From: JBGTNQ01 sp964646785
GTDB taxonomy: Bacteria > Patescibacteriota > Minisyncoccia > Phycocordibacterales > Zambryskibacteraceae
Direction: 5' to 3'
DNA length: 11,829 bases
Assembly (NCBI GenBank): GCA_964646785.1
Contig: CAZYGU010000025.1
Location: forward strand, 1-11,829
A program made the position numbers and the translations under genes. Positions 6,826 through 11,829 of the stretch are shown here, piece after piece. Position 1 is the first letter of the stretch. Every line of letters begins with the position of its first letter. The notes under the pieces were generated by a model. The model had not been told where the DNA came from. It saw only the letters and a list, made by a program, of their open reading frames with translations, and made no database searches.

Positions 6826-6937
6826 TTACTTATTTTCTGCTCGTCTCTAGATACTAAGATGTAAGGCGACGATGCACTCTCTTACCATTTCTACTTCGTG
6901 AACTAGCACGGAAAGAAACCTGGGAGAAAACCTACAT
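6826..6937 (-). promoter_or_regulatory. Long 5' leader of the RRM gene
   Basis: From the predicted start near 6937 to the ATG there are about 110 untranslated bases, much longer than other leaders here. It contains a small hairpin (CGTG, 6-base loop, CACG at 6897-6910) and a 13-codon open frame from an ATG at 6888 to a TAG at 6847. I recognise no known riboswitch. Long leaders are common in cold-shock and autoregulated RNA-binding protein genes, so RNA-level control is plausible. Confidence 0.45.
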
Positions 6938-6943
6938 ATCATT

Positions 6944-6972
6944 AAGATAAGGCATATCAAGCAAAGTGTCAA
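6944..6972 (-). promoter_or_regulatory. Sigma70-type promoter for the RRM gene
   Basis: A consensus TTGACA (6972-6967) and TATCTT (6949-6944) on the minus strand are separated by exactly 17 bp. It is the best promoter in the window. Transcription would start near 6937. Confidence 0.72.
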
Positions 6973-6986
6973 TTATAATTCACACT
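6965..6986. promoter_or_regulatory. 22-bp dyad over the RRM -35 box, possible operator
   Basis: AGTGT and ACACT arms flank a self-complementary AATTATAATT core, giving a 22-bp palindrome with a single mismatched pair. It covers the whole -35 hexamer of the RRM promoter, the classical position for a repressor. It begins 4 nt after the preceding gene's stop, but lacks a T-run, so it is a poor terminator. Confidence 0.45.
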
Positions 6987-6990
6987 GTTT

Positions 6991-7626
6991 CTAAAATTGA
7001 ATACTTCGAGCGATAGCTTCTACAAAATTCGTACTATCTGTTGTTACATCTCGAACAATTGGATTTGAGATAAGGAGTACACTCATACGTGGAGCAAGAT
7101 CTGTAACATTGAGCGCAATAAACGGACCTTTTGTCCCCTTTACAATAGTTCCTGTTCTTAGGTTTTTCAGCTGAGTAATTGTGTAAAATTCATTTCCATC
7201 AACAAGCTTTCCTGTAGTAAACGATTTTAAATCCTTTATTTCTGGGCACGACAAACTTTCATTCGGACCATCAGCATCACAGAGCAAACGAGCTTCATCG
7301 AGCGCAAATTCCTCAAAGGTGCTCTGTGTATCTGGTTCACTAAGAATAAATGCAATCTCTACTAAAGAGTCAAAACCAAGTGAAGTTTTGTTTCCCACCG
7401 ATATATGTTCAGGTGTGTACTCCATCACTTCATACATACTTGGGTAAGAAAAAGAGAACTTGTATGTTTTACTTGTATACACTTTCTTTGTTTGAGTAGT
7501 GGTAGGTGTTGGCGTACTTACTGATGGTTTGATATCGACAGTATGTTGTTTTCTATACTGAAAAAACAAAACACCAATCACAACTATCAAAACAAGAATG
7601 ATGAAAAATTTAATTCCCTGTTTCAT
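6991..7626 (-). CDS. Unrecognised membrane-anchored extracytoplasmic protein
   Basis: A 211-residue protein whose family I cannot name. Residues 5-23 form one membrane helix after a short positive N-terminus, so the bulk should lie outside the cytoplasmic membrane, anchored like an uncleaved signal. Residues 31-47 are a Thr/Pro/Ser-rich linker. The remaining domain opens YTSKTYKFSFSYPSMYEV, a pattern I associate with PsbP-like or similar single-domain surface proteins frequent in Patescibacteria. Cys116 and Cys127 are the only cysteines and could form a disulfide. It is the last gene of the lemA cluster and its ATG lies inside the end of msrB (17-nt overlap), suggesting translational coupling. 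Being an exported protein next to a methionine sulfoxide reductase hints at an envelope role only. Confidence 0.85.
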   Translation of the reverse strand: MKQGIKFFIILVLIVVIGVLFFQYRKQHTVDIKPSVSTPTPTTTQTKKVYTSKTYKFSFSYPSMYEVMEYTPEHISVGNKTSLGFDSLVEIAFILSEPDTQSTFEEFALDEARLLCDADGPNESLSCPEIKDLKSFTTGKLVDGNEFYTITQLKNLRTGTIVKGTKGPFIALNVTDLAPRMSVLLISNPIVRDVTTDSTNFVEAIARSIQF

Positions 7627-8014
7627 GATTGTTTGTATTATCTAAATTAAGACAAACTGAGTTTATACAATAACGCTTTCCTGTTTTTGTAGGCCCATCA
7701 TCAAATATATGTCCCAGATGTGAGCCACAGTTCGTGCACATCACTTCTGTTCTATGCATACCATGATCATGATCTTCCGTGAGTGTCACTGCTCCAGGGA
7801 TCGCATTATCAAATGAAGGCCACCCCGTTCCAGAATCAAATTTTGTATCTGAGGAAAATAACTGTGCATCACAGAGTTTACATCGGTACATCCCCTTTTC
7901 TTTTGTGTGAACATACTTACCTGTAAACGGAGCTTCGGTTCCTTTCTCGAGAAGAACACGCTGTTCTTCTTCTGAAAGTTTCTTTTTCATGTCATCAATA
8001 TTATGTGTATCCAT
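7610..8014 (-). CDS. msrB: Peptide-methionine (R)-S-oxide reductase
   Basis: A 134-residue MsrB, normal length, repairing the R-form of methionine sulfoxide in proteins. Zinc is held by CKLC (45/48) and CTNC (93/96). The substrate pocket motif SGTGWPSF is at 61-68, HGMHRTEV at 84-91, GHIFDDGP at 101-108, and the nucleophile is Cys116 in RYCINS. The position that often carries the resolving cysteine (SGCGWPSF) is Thr64, so recycling may use Cys121 or go directly through a reductant. The start at 8014 (MDTHNIDD) follows the glycosylase stop by 16 nt; the frame is open upstream to 8101 but that part only overlaps the glycosylase gene. An alternative ATG at 7990 would remove 8 residues. No signal peptide, so cytoplasmic. 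Confidence 0.94.
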   Translation of the reverse strand: MDTHNIDDMKKKLSEEEQRVLLEKGTEAPFTGKYVHTKEKGMYRCKLCDAQLFSSDTKFDSGTGWPSFDNAIPGAVTLTEDHDHGMHRTEVMCTNCGSHLGHIFDDGPTKTGKRYCINSVCLNLDNTNNHETGN

Positions 8015-8020
8015 ACAAGA

Positions 8021-8026
8021 AGTATA
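8021..8026 (-). promoter_or_regulatory. msrB: Possible leaderless -10 box for msrB
   Basis: TATACT on the minus strand lies 6 nt before the msrB ATG, just past the glycosylase stop. It could be an internal promoter giving a leaderless msrB transcript. No good -35 is seen. Confidence 0.27.
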
Positions 8027-8030
8027 CACC

Positions 8031-8612
8031 CTACTCAGCATCAAGTGATTGCCACATATATAAAGCAAGATATGTTCGGCGTCCTCTATATGGTTCTGCA
8101 AGTTTTTCCATCTGAGTTACAGTAGGAAGTTTCTTTAAGCCAAATACTTTTTGAAACCCCTTCATAATACCGAGATCTCCAGTTGGTAATACATCTGGCA
8201 TATTGAGCGCAAAAATAAGGAACATATCAATAGTCCATGGACCAATACCTTTTACTTGGATTAAGTGTTCTCGTATTTCTTCATCACTCATTGTATGAAG
8301 TTTTTTTGAATTGATCGTTCCATCAGAAAACTTTAAGGCAAGATCTCGAATGTACGATCTTTTTTGTGGAGAAATCCCAGCGCTAGCAAACTGCTCATCT
8401 GAAAGTTTTAAAATATCTTCTGGTGTTGGAAATGTTTTCTTAGGAAACACACGAAGAAATTTATGTAAAATCGAAGTTGCAGATTTCGTTGAGAGTTGCT
8501 GAAAAATAATTGAGCGGACCAAAGAACCGAATGGATTTTTAGTCGGCTCAAGCTTTCTTAGTTTTCTCTTATCAAGCCTCAGAGTTTGAATGTTACCTAT
8601 TTCCTTTTTCAT
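8031..8612 (-). CDS. DNA-3-methyladenine glycosylase II-like protein (HhH-GPD)
   Basis: A 193-residue base-excision repair glycosylase of the AlkA/Mag1 type, removing alkylated bases by cleaving the N-glycosidic bond. The first helical region has IIFQQLSTKSA at 35-45, the family's usual entry motif. The DNA-binding helix-hairpin-helix is VKGIGPWT at 120-127, followed by the catalytic aspartate Asp146 in LPTGDLGI. No iron-sulfur Cys cluster is present, which excludes the Nth/MutY branch. It is shorter than E. coli AlkA (282) because it lacks the N-terminal beta domain, as in yeast Mag1-like and many bacterial homologues. Its ATG lies 20 nt inside the preceding gene, which implies coupled translation with the HhH protein. 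Confidence 0.93.
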   Translation of the reverse strand: MKKEIGNIQTLRLDKRKLRKLEPTKNPFGSLVRSIIFQQLSTKSATSILHKFLRVFPKKTFPTPEDILKLSDEQFASAGISPQKRSYIRDLALKFSDGTINSKKLHTMSDEEIREHLIQVKGIGPWTIDMFLIFALNMPDVLPTGDLGIMKGFQKVFGLKKLPTVTQMEKLAEPYRGRRTYLALYMWQSLDAE

Positions 8613-8895
8613 TTCTATGTTTTCTTTCTTTCCAATTCCACCATTTCAAGAGATCCTGACTTGGGCTTTTAGTTTCAGCAAAATATACAGCACATCGATA
8701 AGTATAAAGTACGCAAGGATCGAGAGTGACTCCTTCAAACGTATTTGATTTTTCATACAACTTCTGCGGATTTTTTCCTTTCAAATCAGAAACCTTGGTA
8801 ATACCAATGTTATTCAAATCTTCAGCAAGACTTTTTCCAATTCCTGGAATTTCCATAAGTGGGTTGGGTATGGATTTTCTACGTTCTTTTTTCAT
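8593..8895 (-). CDS. Helix-hairpin-helix protein, Cdd1 / pathogenicity-locus family
   Basis: A 100-residue protein. Residues 12-40 contain a helix-hairpin-helix (LMEIPGIGKSLAEDL) like those that grip the DNA backbone. The C-terminal half has the family's signature DPCVLYTYRCAVYFAE, with two cysteines (Cys60 and Cys67), and LLKWWNWKE near 82-90. This matches the family I know as Cdd1 (PF11731), of unproven function. I see no catalytic motif. The start is the ATG at 8895, 5 nt after the TPM gene stop; the open frame continues upstream to 8997 but only as an out-of-frame reading of the Gly-rich TPM tail (Trp/Arg repeats). It overlaps the glycosylase gene by 20 nt, so a DNA-repair partner role is inferred. 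Confidence 0.88.
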   Translation of the reverse strand: MKKERRKSIPNPLMEIPGIGKSLAEDLNNIGITKVSDLKGKNPQKLYEKSNTFEGVTLDPCVLYTYRCAVYFAETKSPSQDLLKWWNWKERKHRNEKGNR

Positions 8896-8900
8896 TATGA

Positions 8901-9767
8901 TTACCAGCTTCCAGAAGATCCACCGCCTCCAGATGATCCACCTCCAAATCCACCGAAACCTCCACCACCACCTCTTCCTCCACCACCAGCCCACCATGGC
9001 GGAGTTATACCACTTGAAATACTTTGTTTGTATCGACTTGAAACAAGATAATCAAACAACAATCCAAGGGGTACAAAAATAATAAACGAAATAATTCCCC
9101 ACATTAGAAAACCAGCCATAAAAGTCACGATTCCTGCCCCAATTGCCCCCACAATGCCACCTGCCCACCAAGACTTTGAACGAGCAAGAATACTTGCAAC
9201 CCAAGGAAAGAAAAACAAAAAGAAAAAAAGATAATCAAATACGTTGACTGCCTTTCCACCAGCTTGTCCTCCACCAGCAATCGGCTCATATTCACCTCGT
9301 GTAGCTTTCTCGAGAATATCTACTGCACCTTGTATTCCATCAAAATATCTTTCCTCTCGAAAAGCAGGTGTCATGATGTTTTGAATCACACTCGCAGCAA
9401 GCGTATCAGTAATCGCTCCCTCAAGCCCGTATCCAACTTCTATTCTCATTTTTCTATCTTCTTTTGCGACAAGCACAAGTACACCATTATCGTTTTTTGC
9501 TTTCCCTATACCCCACTCTTCGAATAACTTCACAGCATAATTCTCTATATAATCGCCATCTAAACTTGGGATAGTAACAACAGCTATTTCATTTGTTGAA
9601 TCTTTCTCAAATTGAGAAAGATTTGTCTCAAGTATTGCTTTTTGCTCAGCAGTAAATAACCCTGCTCCGTCATACACAAACCCTGTTGGTCTTGGAAGAC
9701 TTGTGTAGGCAAAAAGTACTGCGGGGATAAGTCCAGCAACAAGAAGTATGAAGCTGATTCTTTTCAT
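8901..9767 (-). CDS. TPM-domain (YgcG/TLP18.3-type) membrane protein
   Basis: A 288-residue protein. Residues 1-20 are a signal peptide or membrane anchor. The TPM domain spans about 28-158, starting GFVYDGAGLFTAEQ, with NEIAVVTIPSLDG near 59-71, the core DNGVLVLVAKEDRKMRIEVG (93-112), and GLEGAITD at 114-121. Membrane segments follow at about 177-194, 203-220 and 222-240. The tail from 260 is a Gly-rich run ending SSGSW, characteristic of the family. TPM domains of plants are linked to photosystem II repair and phosphatase activity; the bacterial role is unclear. Its ATG overlaps the lemA stop by one base (TAATG), and LemA with TPM proteins is a pairing common across bacteria, suggesting they act together at the membrane. 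Confidence 0.94.
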   Translation of the reverse strand: MKRISFILLVAGLIPAVLFAYTSLPRPTGFVYDGAGLFTAEQKAILETNLSQFEKDSTNEIAVVTIPSLDGDYIENYAVKLFEEWGIGKAKNDNGVLVLVAKEDRKMRIEVGYGLEGAITDTLAASVIQNIMTPAFREERYFDGIQGAVDILEKATRGEYEPIAGGGQAGGKAVNVFDYLFFFLFFFPWVASILARSKSWWAGGIVGAIGAGIVTFMAGFLMWGIISFIIFVPLGLLFDYLVSSRYKQSISSGITPPWWAGGGGRGGGGGFGGFGGGSSGGGGSSGSW

Positions 9768-10321
9768 TAGAATTCAACCTTAGGAGCAAGTTCTGCACCA
9801 GCAGCAGACTCAAAGTATGGACGATCACCGAAACCAAAAAGTTTTGCAAAAATCATACCAGGAAATTGTTTTGTTCTAAGATTATAGTCTCTTACTGTAT
9901 CGTTAAATCTCTTTCTTTCAACACTCACTCTGTTTTCTGTTCCTGTAAGTTCCGCCATAAGACCTTGCACGGCATTAATCGATGCAAGTTGTGGGTAGTT
10001 TTCGGTAATAACAAGAAGTCTTCCGAGCGCACCTTCAACCTGACTTGCTGCCTCAACTTTTTGATCAACAGTTGTTGCTCCTGAATATCGAGTACGTGCA
10101 TCAGCGATTGCAGTGAACACTTCCTGTTCCTGACCCATAGCACCCTTAACTGAATTTACAAGAGTTCCAATAAGATCAAAACGTCTCTGGTACTGAGTCT
10201 CAACTTGCGCCCACTGATTTGAAACATTTTCGTTTGCAGTTACCAAGCCATTGTATGCAACAAAACCCCAAAGAATAAGGAATGCTACTATCGCTAATAT
10301 GATTTTAGTGCTTTTTTTCAT
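9767..10321 (-). CDS. lemA: LemA family protein
   Basis: A 184-residue protein. One membrane helix lies at 6-23, then an alpha-helical domain with the family landmarks: NQWAQVETQYQRRFDLIGTLVNSVKG at about 35-60 (given here as its key residues N35, Q41, R46-R47, L50, L54-V55), ITENYPQLASI near 105-115, LTGTENRVSVERKRFND near 125-141, and RDYNLRTKQFPG near 143-154. By family topology the N-terminus is outside or periplasmic and the helical bundle cytoplasmic; function is not established. It is the first gene of the six-gene cluster, faces tRNA-Ser, and its stop overlaps the TPM start by one base. It is the more canonical of the two LemA proteins in the window. No Shine-Dalgarno. Confidence 0.96.
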   Translation of the reverse strand: MKKSTKIILAIVAFLILWGFVAYNGLVTANENVSNQWAQVETQYQRRFDLIGTLVNSVKGAMGQEQEVFTAIADARTRYSGATTVDQKVEAASQVEGALGRLLVITENYPQLASINAVQGLMAELTGTENRVSVERKRFNDTVRDYNLRTKQFPGMIFAKLFGFGDRPYFESAAGAELAPKVEF

Positions 10322-10358
10322 GAGTAATATATTGATGGTTAACTAATACGATGGTTCT

Positions 10359-10364
10359 ATTGTA
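10359..10364 (-). promoter_or_regulatory. lemA: Candidate -10 box for the lemA operon
   Basis: TACAAT on the minus strand (5 of 6 consensus), preceded directly by TG, lies 37 nt before the lemA start. The -35 region 17 nt upstream is poor (TAGTTT-like). It falls in the 113-bp gap shared with the divergent tRNA gene. Confidence 0.35.
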
Positions 10365-10434
10365 CAAAAATACTCAAAGAAAACTAGTATTCTGTTTTTA
10401 TTACCTATTTTCATGTGTTATCTTTGGAATGAAC

Positions 10435-10519
10435 GGAGGGTTCGCATAGCGGTCTAGTGCGCACGCTTGGAAAGCGTGTGTGGGTAACACCACCAAGAGT
10501 TCGAATCTCTTACCCTCCG
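10435..10519 (+). tRNA. tRNA-Ser (anticodon GGA)
   Basis: An 85-nt class II tRNA. Acceptor arms GGAGGGT (10435-10441) and ACCCTCC (10512-10518) pair fully, with discriminator G at 10519. A short D stem (GCA/TGC) follows. The anticodon stem is CACGC/GCGTG (10462-10466, 10474-10478) with loop TTGGAAA, anticodon GGA at 10469-10471, reading UCC and UCU. The long variable arm (GTGG, loop, CCAC) is the mark of serine tRNA, and the T arm is AAGAG/TTCGAAT/CTCTT. CCA is not encoded (CAA follows), so a CCA-adding enzyme is needed. It is the only secure plus-strand gene, 113 bp from lemA (divergent) and 8 bp from the GGDEF gene end (convergent). Confidence 0.97.
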
Positions 10520-10527
10520 CAAATATA

Positions 10528-11133
10528 TTAGCTAGAAAGCTCACTGTATTTCACCACAGTGTTTCTCCCAGAATCTTTTGCTTGATAGAGAGCACTATCT
10601 GCTCGCTTAATAAGATCCTGAAAAAGAACCCCATTTTCAGCACTCGCAACACCAATACTAATAGTAACTTTTAAATCTGGAGCTTCTGGAAAGCGAAGTA
10701 GTTTTACCAATTCATTGACTCTTAGAGCAGTATGGAACGCATCTTCCTCGTTTGCACCAAGAAGCGCAACAACCATTTCTTCTCCACCCCACCGTGCAGC
10801 AGTGTCTCCTTCTCTAAGAGAACGCTCAATCGCCTCTGCAACCTTCTTTAAAACAACATCACCAATATCATGACCATAGGTATCATTCACTGATTTAAAA
10901 TGGTCGATATCGAGAAACAAAATACTCATGTTTTTAAAACCAAACCATTCTTTTCGTTTTACCTCACCAACATTATAAATTAAATCCAAATATGTCTTTG
11001 TTTCCTCTTCAAAAAAAGCACGTGTTTTTAGACCAGTTAACGAATCATGAATAAGGTCCTTTTCTAATTCATGCTTTTCGGATTCAAGTTGTGCAACTTT
11101 TTCAACTAGTTGTTCCTTTGTAAGTTCATTCAT
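10528..11133 (-). CDS. Diguanylate cyclase, GGDEF domain
   Basis: A 201-residue soluble protein. Residues 1-30 form a short coiled coil (leucine/glutamate-rich, heptad-like) suited to dimerisation. The GGDEF domain covers about 30-196: DSLTGLKTRAFFEE at 30-43, LFLDIDHFKSVNDTYGH at 72-88 with metal-binding Asp75, and the active loop GGEEM at 116-120 (Met in place of the usual Phe). The inhibitory-site motif RxxD (Arg107-Asp110) is at the exact spacing, five residues before the loop, so product feedback is likely. ISIGVA and RADSALYQAKDSGRN close the domain. It should make cyclic di-GMP from GTP. No sensor, membrane or EAL domain is attached. It follows the second LemA gene by 18 nt, likely one operon. 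Confidence 0.95.
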   Translation of the reverse strand: MNELTKEQLVEKVAQLESEKHELEKDLIHDSLTGLKTRAFFEEETKTYLDLIYNVGEVKRKEWFGFKNMSILFLDIDHFKSVNDTYGHDIGDVVLKKVAEAIERSLREGDTAARWGGEEMVVALLGANEEDAFHTALRVNELVKLLRFPEAPDLKVTISIGVASAENGVLFQDLIKRADSALYQAKDSGRNTVVKYSELSS

Positions 11134-11141
11134 AATGTAAA

Positions 11142-11147
11142 AGTATA
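11142..11147 (-). promoter_or_regulatory. Possible leaderless -10 box for the GGDEF gene
   Basis: TATACT on the minus strand ends 8 nt before the GGDEF ATG, inside the 18-nt gap behind lemA-2. It could give an independent, nearly leaderless transcript. No convincing -35 box. Confidence 0.27.
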
Positions 11148-11151
11148 GTGA

Positions 11152-11709
11152 TTATTCAAAAAATTGCATTTTTTCGTATCGAGAAATCTTTGCAAATATA
11201 TTCCCTGGAAATGATTCCATTTCAATATCAATATTCTGAGTAATCTCATTATAACGTTCACGGGTAATCCTAATTCTAGATTCAATATCTTCACATGCAG
11301 TTTGTAATTCAATAAATCGAGAATCTTTTTTTACATCTTGGTTACTATCTACCGCTATATACAGTGCTTCAATTGCCTCTGTAAGAGCAATCTCAGCTTT
11401 CCCTTTTTCAGAAAGCACCATGGTATCCATAGCTACTTTTTGGGCACTCCTGAGATTTTGAATAGCAGGAAAATCTTCTCCAACTACTGACCCTACTACT
11501 TGTAGCAGTTGGGTGACAACGTCGTATCGCAATGCTAGCTCCTTTTTTGTCTGAAGAAATGCACGTTTTGCCTTCCGGACCTGACGGAGAAAATCTCCAT
11601 ATACAAACAACACCCACAAAAAGAAGACTGCGAACAAAGAAAGTGCTATGACAATAAAAACCATATATAAAAAATTATTGTTGTATACAAAAGAGTATAC
11701 CATCCTCAT
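11152..11709 (-). CDS. Second LemA-like membrane protein
   Basis: A 185-residue protein from the ATG at 11709 (a TTG one codon earlier and an ATG two codons later are alternatives). A strong membrane helix spans about 12-37. The helical domain shows LemA features: RKAKRAFLQTKKELALRYDVVTQLLQVVG in outline near 45-75 (R45, K48, R62, V65-V66), then ELQTACEDIESRIRITRERYNEITQN near 133-158 with the RxxYN pattern, and SFPGNIFAKI near 165-174, closing with FFE. It is more diverged than the lemA at 9767, without the ENYP segment, so it is a paralogue with perhaps a separate role. It precedes the diguanylate cyclase by 18 nt, suggesting a membrane partner for that enzyme. No Shine-Dalgarno at a proper distance. 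Confidence 0.87.
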   Translation of the reverse strand: MRMVYSFVYNNNFLYMVFIVIALSLFAVFFLWVLFVYGDFLRQVRKAKRAFLQTKKELALRYDVVTQLLQVVGSVVGEDFPAIQNLRSAQKVAMDTMVLSEKGKAEIALTEAIEALYIAVDSNQDVKKDSRFIELQTACEDIESRIRITRERYNEITQNIDIEMESFPGNIFAKISRYEKMQFFE

Positions 11710-11712
11710 CAA

Positions 11713-11829
11713 TTATTGACTTGAAAGTGATAGGGTGATTACCTTAATACAGAACATATCGAACCTTACCATTTTCTCTGGAGGTTTCGTGAGTAGAAAA
11801 ATTACCGAACCACATCCACAGGATCGACT
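11713..11829. other. Right-edge stretch without a secure gene
   Basis: It could contain the start of a plus-strand gene: a GGAGG at 11780-11784 sits 4 nt before a GTG at 11789, opening a frame that begins MSRKITEPHPQDR and runs off the edge. It could equally contain the end of a minus-strand gene, since a frame from the edge ends VDPVDVVR at a TAA (11802-11804). Neither has enough sequence to decide. The promoter of lemA-2 should also be here; I find no clear one. Confidence 0.3.

Noticed and set aside
6847..6888. Small gene of 13 codons in the RRM leader
   Set aside because: No ribosome-binding site, no known leader-peptide pattern, and such a short frame is expected by chance; noted only as part of the leader.
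8015..8101. Longer MsrB start
   Set aside because: The extra residues lie within the glycosylase gene and show no MsrB similarity or targeting signal.
8905..8990. Short tandem repeat (GGTGGA-like units)
   Set aside because: It simply encodes the Gly-rich C-terminus normal for TPM/YgcG proteins.
8896..8997. Trp/Arg-rich N-terminal extension of the HhH protein
   Set aside because: It is the Gly-rich tail of the TPM gene read in another frame; the family begins at the ATG at 8895.
1..11829. CRISPR array, insertion sequence, prophage or att site
   Set aside because: No repeat-spacer series, transposase, integrase or terminal repeats were seen on either strand.

Overview
The window looks like a piece of a compact bacterial genome, most likely a Candidate Phyla Radiation (Patescibacteria, Parcubacteria-like) organism. 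This is an inference from low GC content, short or overlapping gene junctions, the gene mix (LemA plus TPM proteins, a class I ribonucleotide reductase, and a small membrane-anchored protein with a Thr/Pro-rich linker), and the lack of Shine-Dalgarno sequences before nearly all starts. No 16S rRNA or ribosomal protein is present to confirm it. Every confidently called protein gene is on the minus strand; the only secure plus-strand gene is a tRNA-Ser(GGA).

Left part (1-1350), transcribed right to left: gap (GAPDH, lower glycolysis), then rpiB (ribose-5-phosphate isomerase B, cut by the window edge). The gap promoter partly overlaps the strong terminator of the next operon. 1382-5106 is the nrdA-nrdB operon for deoxyribonucleotide synthesis. 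NrdB has Phe where the tyrosyl radical normally sits and Glu as first metal ligand, at the spacing of the chlamydial class Ic (Mn/Fe) enzyme. The region upstream of nrdA (5107-5349) holds helically phased A-tracts, an inverted repeat and a perfect DnaA box inside a terminator-like hairpin.

Middle part: a lone membrane acyltransferase-3 gene (5350-6471), a 34-bp palindromic terminator, and a small RRM RNA-binding protein gene (6532-6825). The RRM gene has a near-consensus promoter, a dyad over its -35 box and a leader of about 110 nt.

6991-10321 is a tightly packed six-gene cluster: lemA, TPM-domain protein, Cdd1-type helix-hairpin-helix protein, AlkA-like DNA glycosylase, msrB and an unrecognised anchored protein. 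Junctions overlap or are 5-16 nt apart, so envelope, DNA-repair and protein-repair functions are probably expressed together. It is divergent from tRNA-Ser. Farther right, a second LemA-like gene (11152-11709) precedes a GGDEF diguanylate cyclase (10528-11133) with an intact inhibitory-site motif. The last 117 bases hold no secure gene.

I see no unmistakable new system. The best leads are the class Ic reductase with its control region, the LemA/TPM/repair operon, the LemA-GGDEF pair, and signs of leaderless or SD-independent translation.
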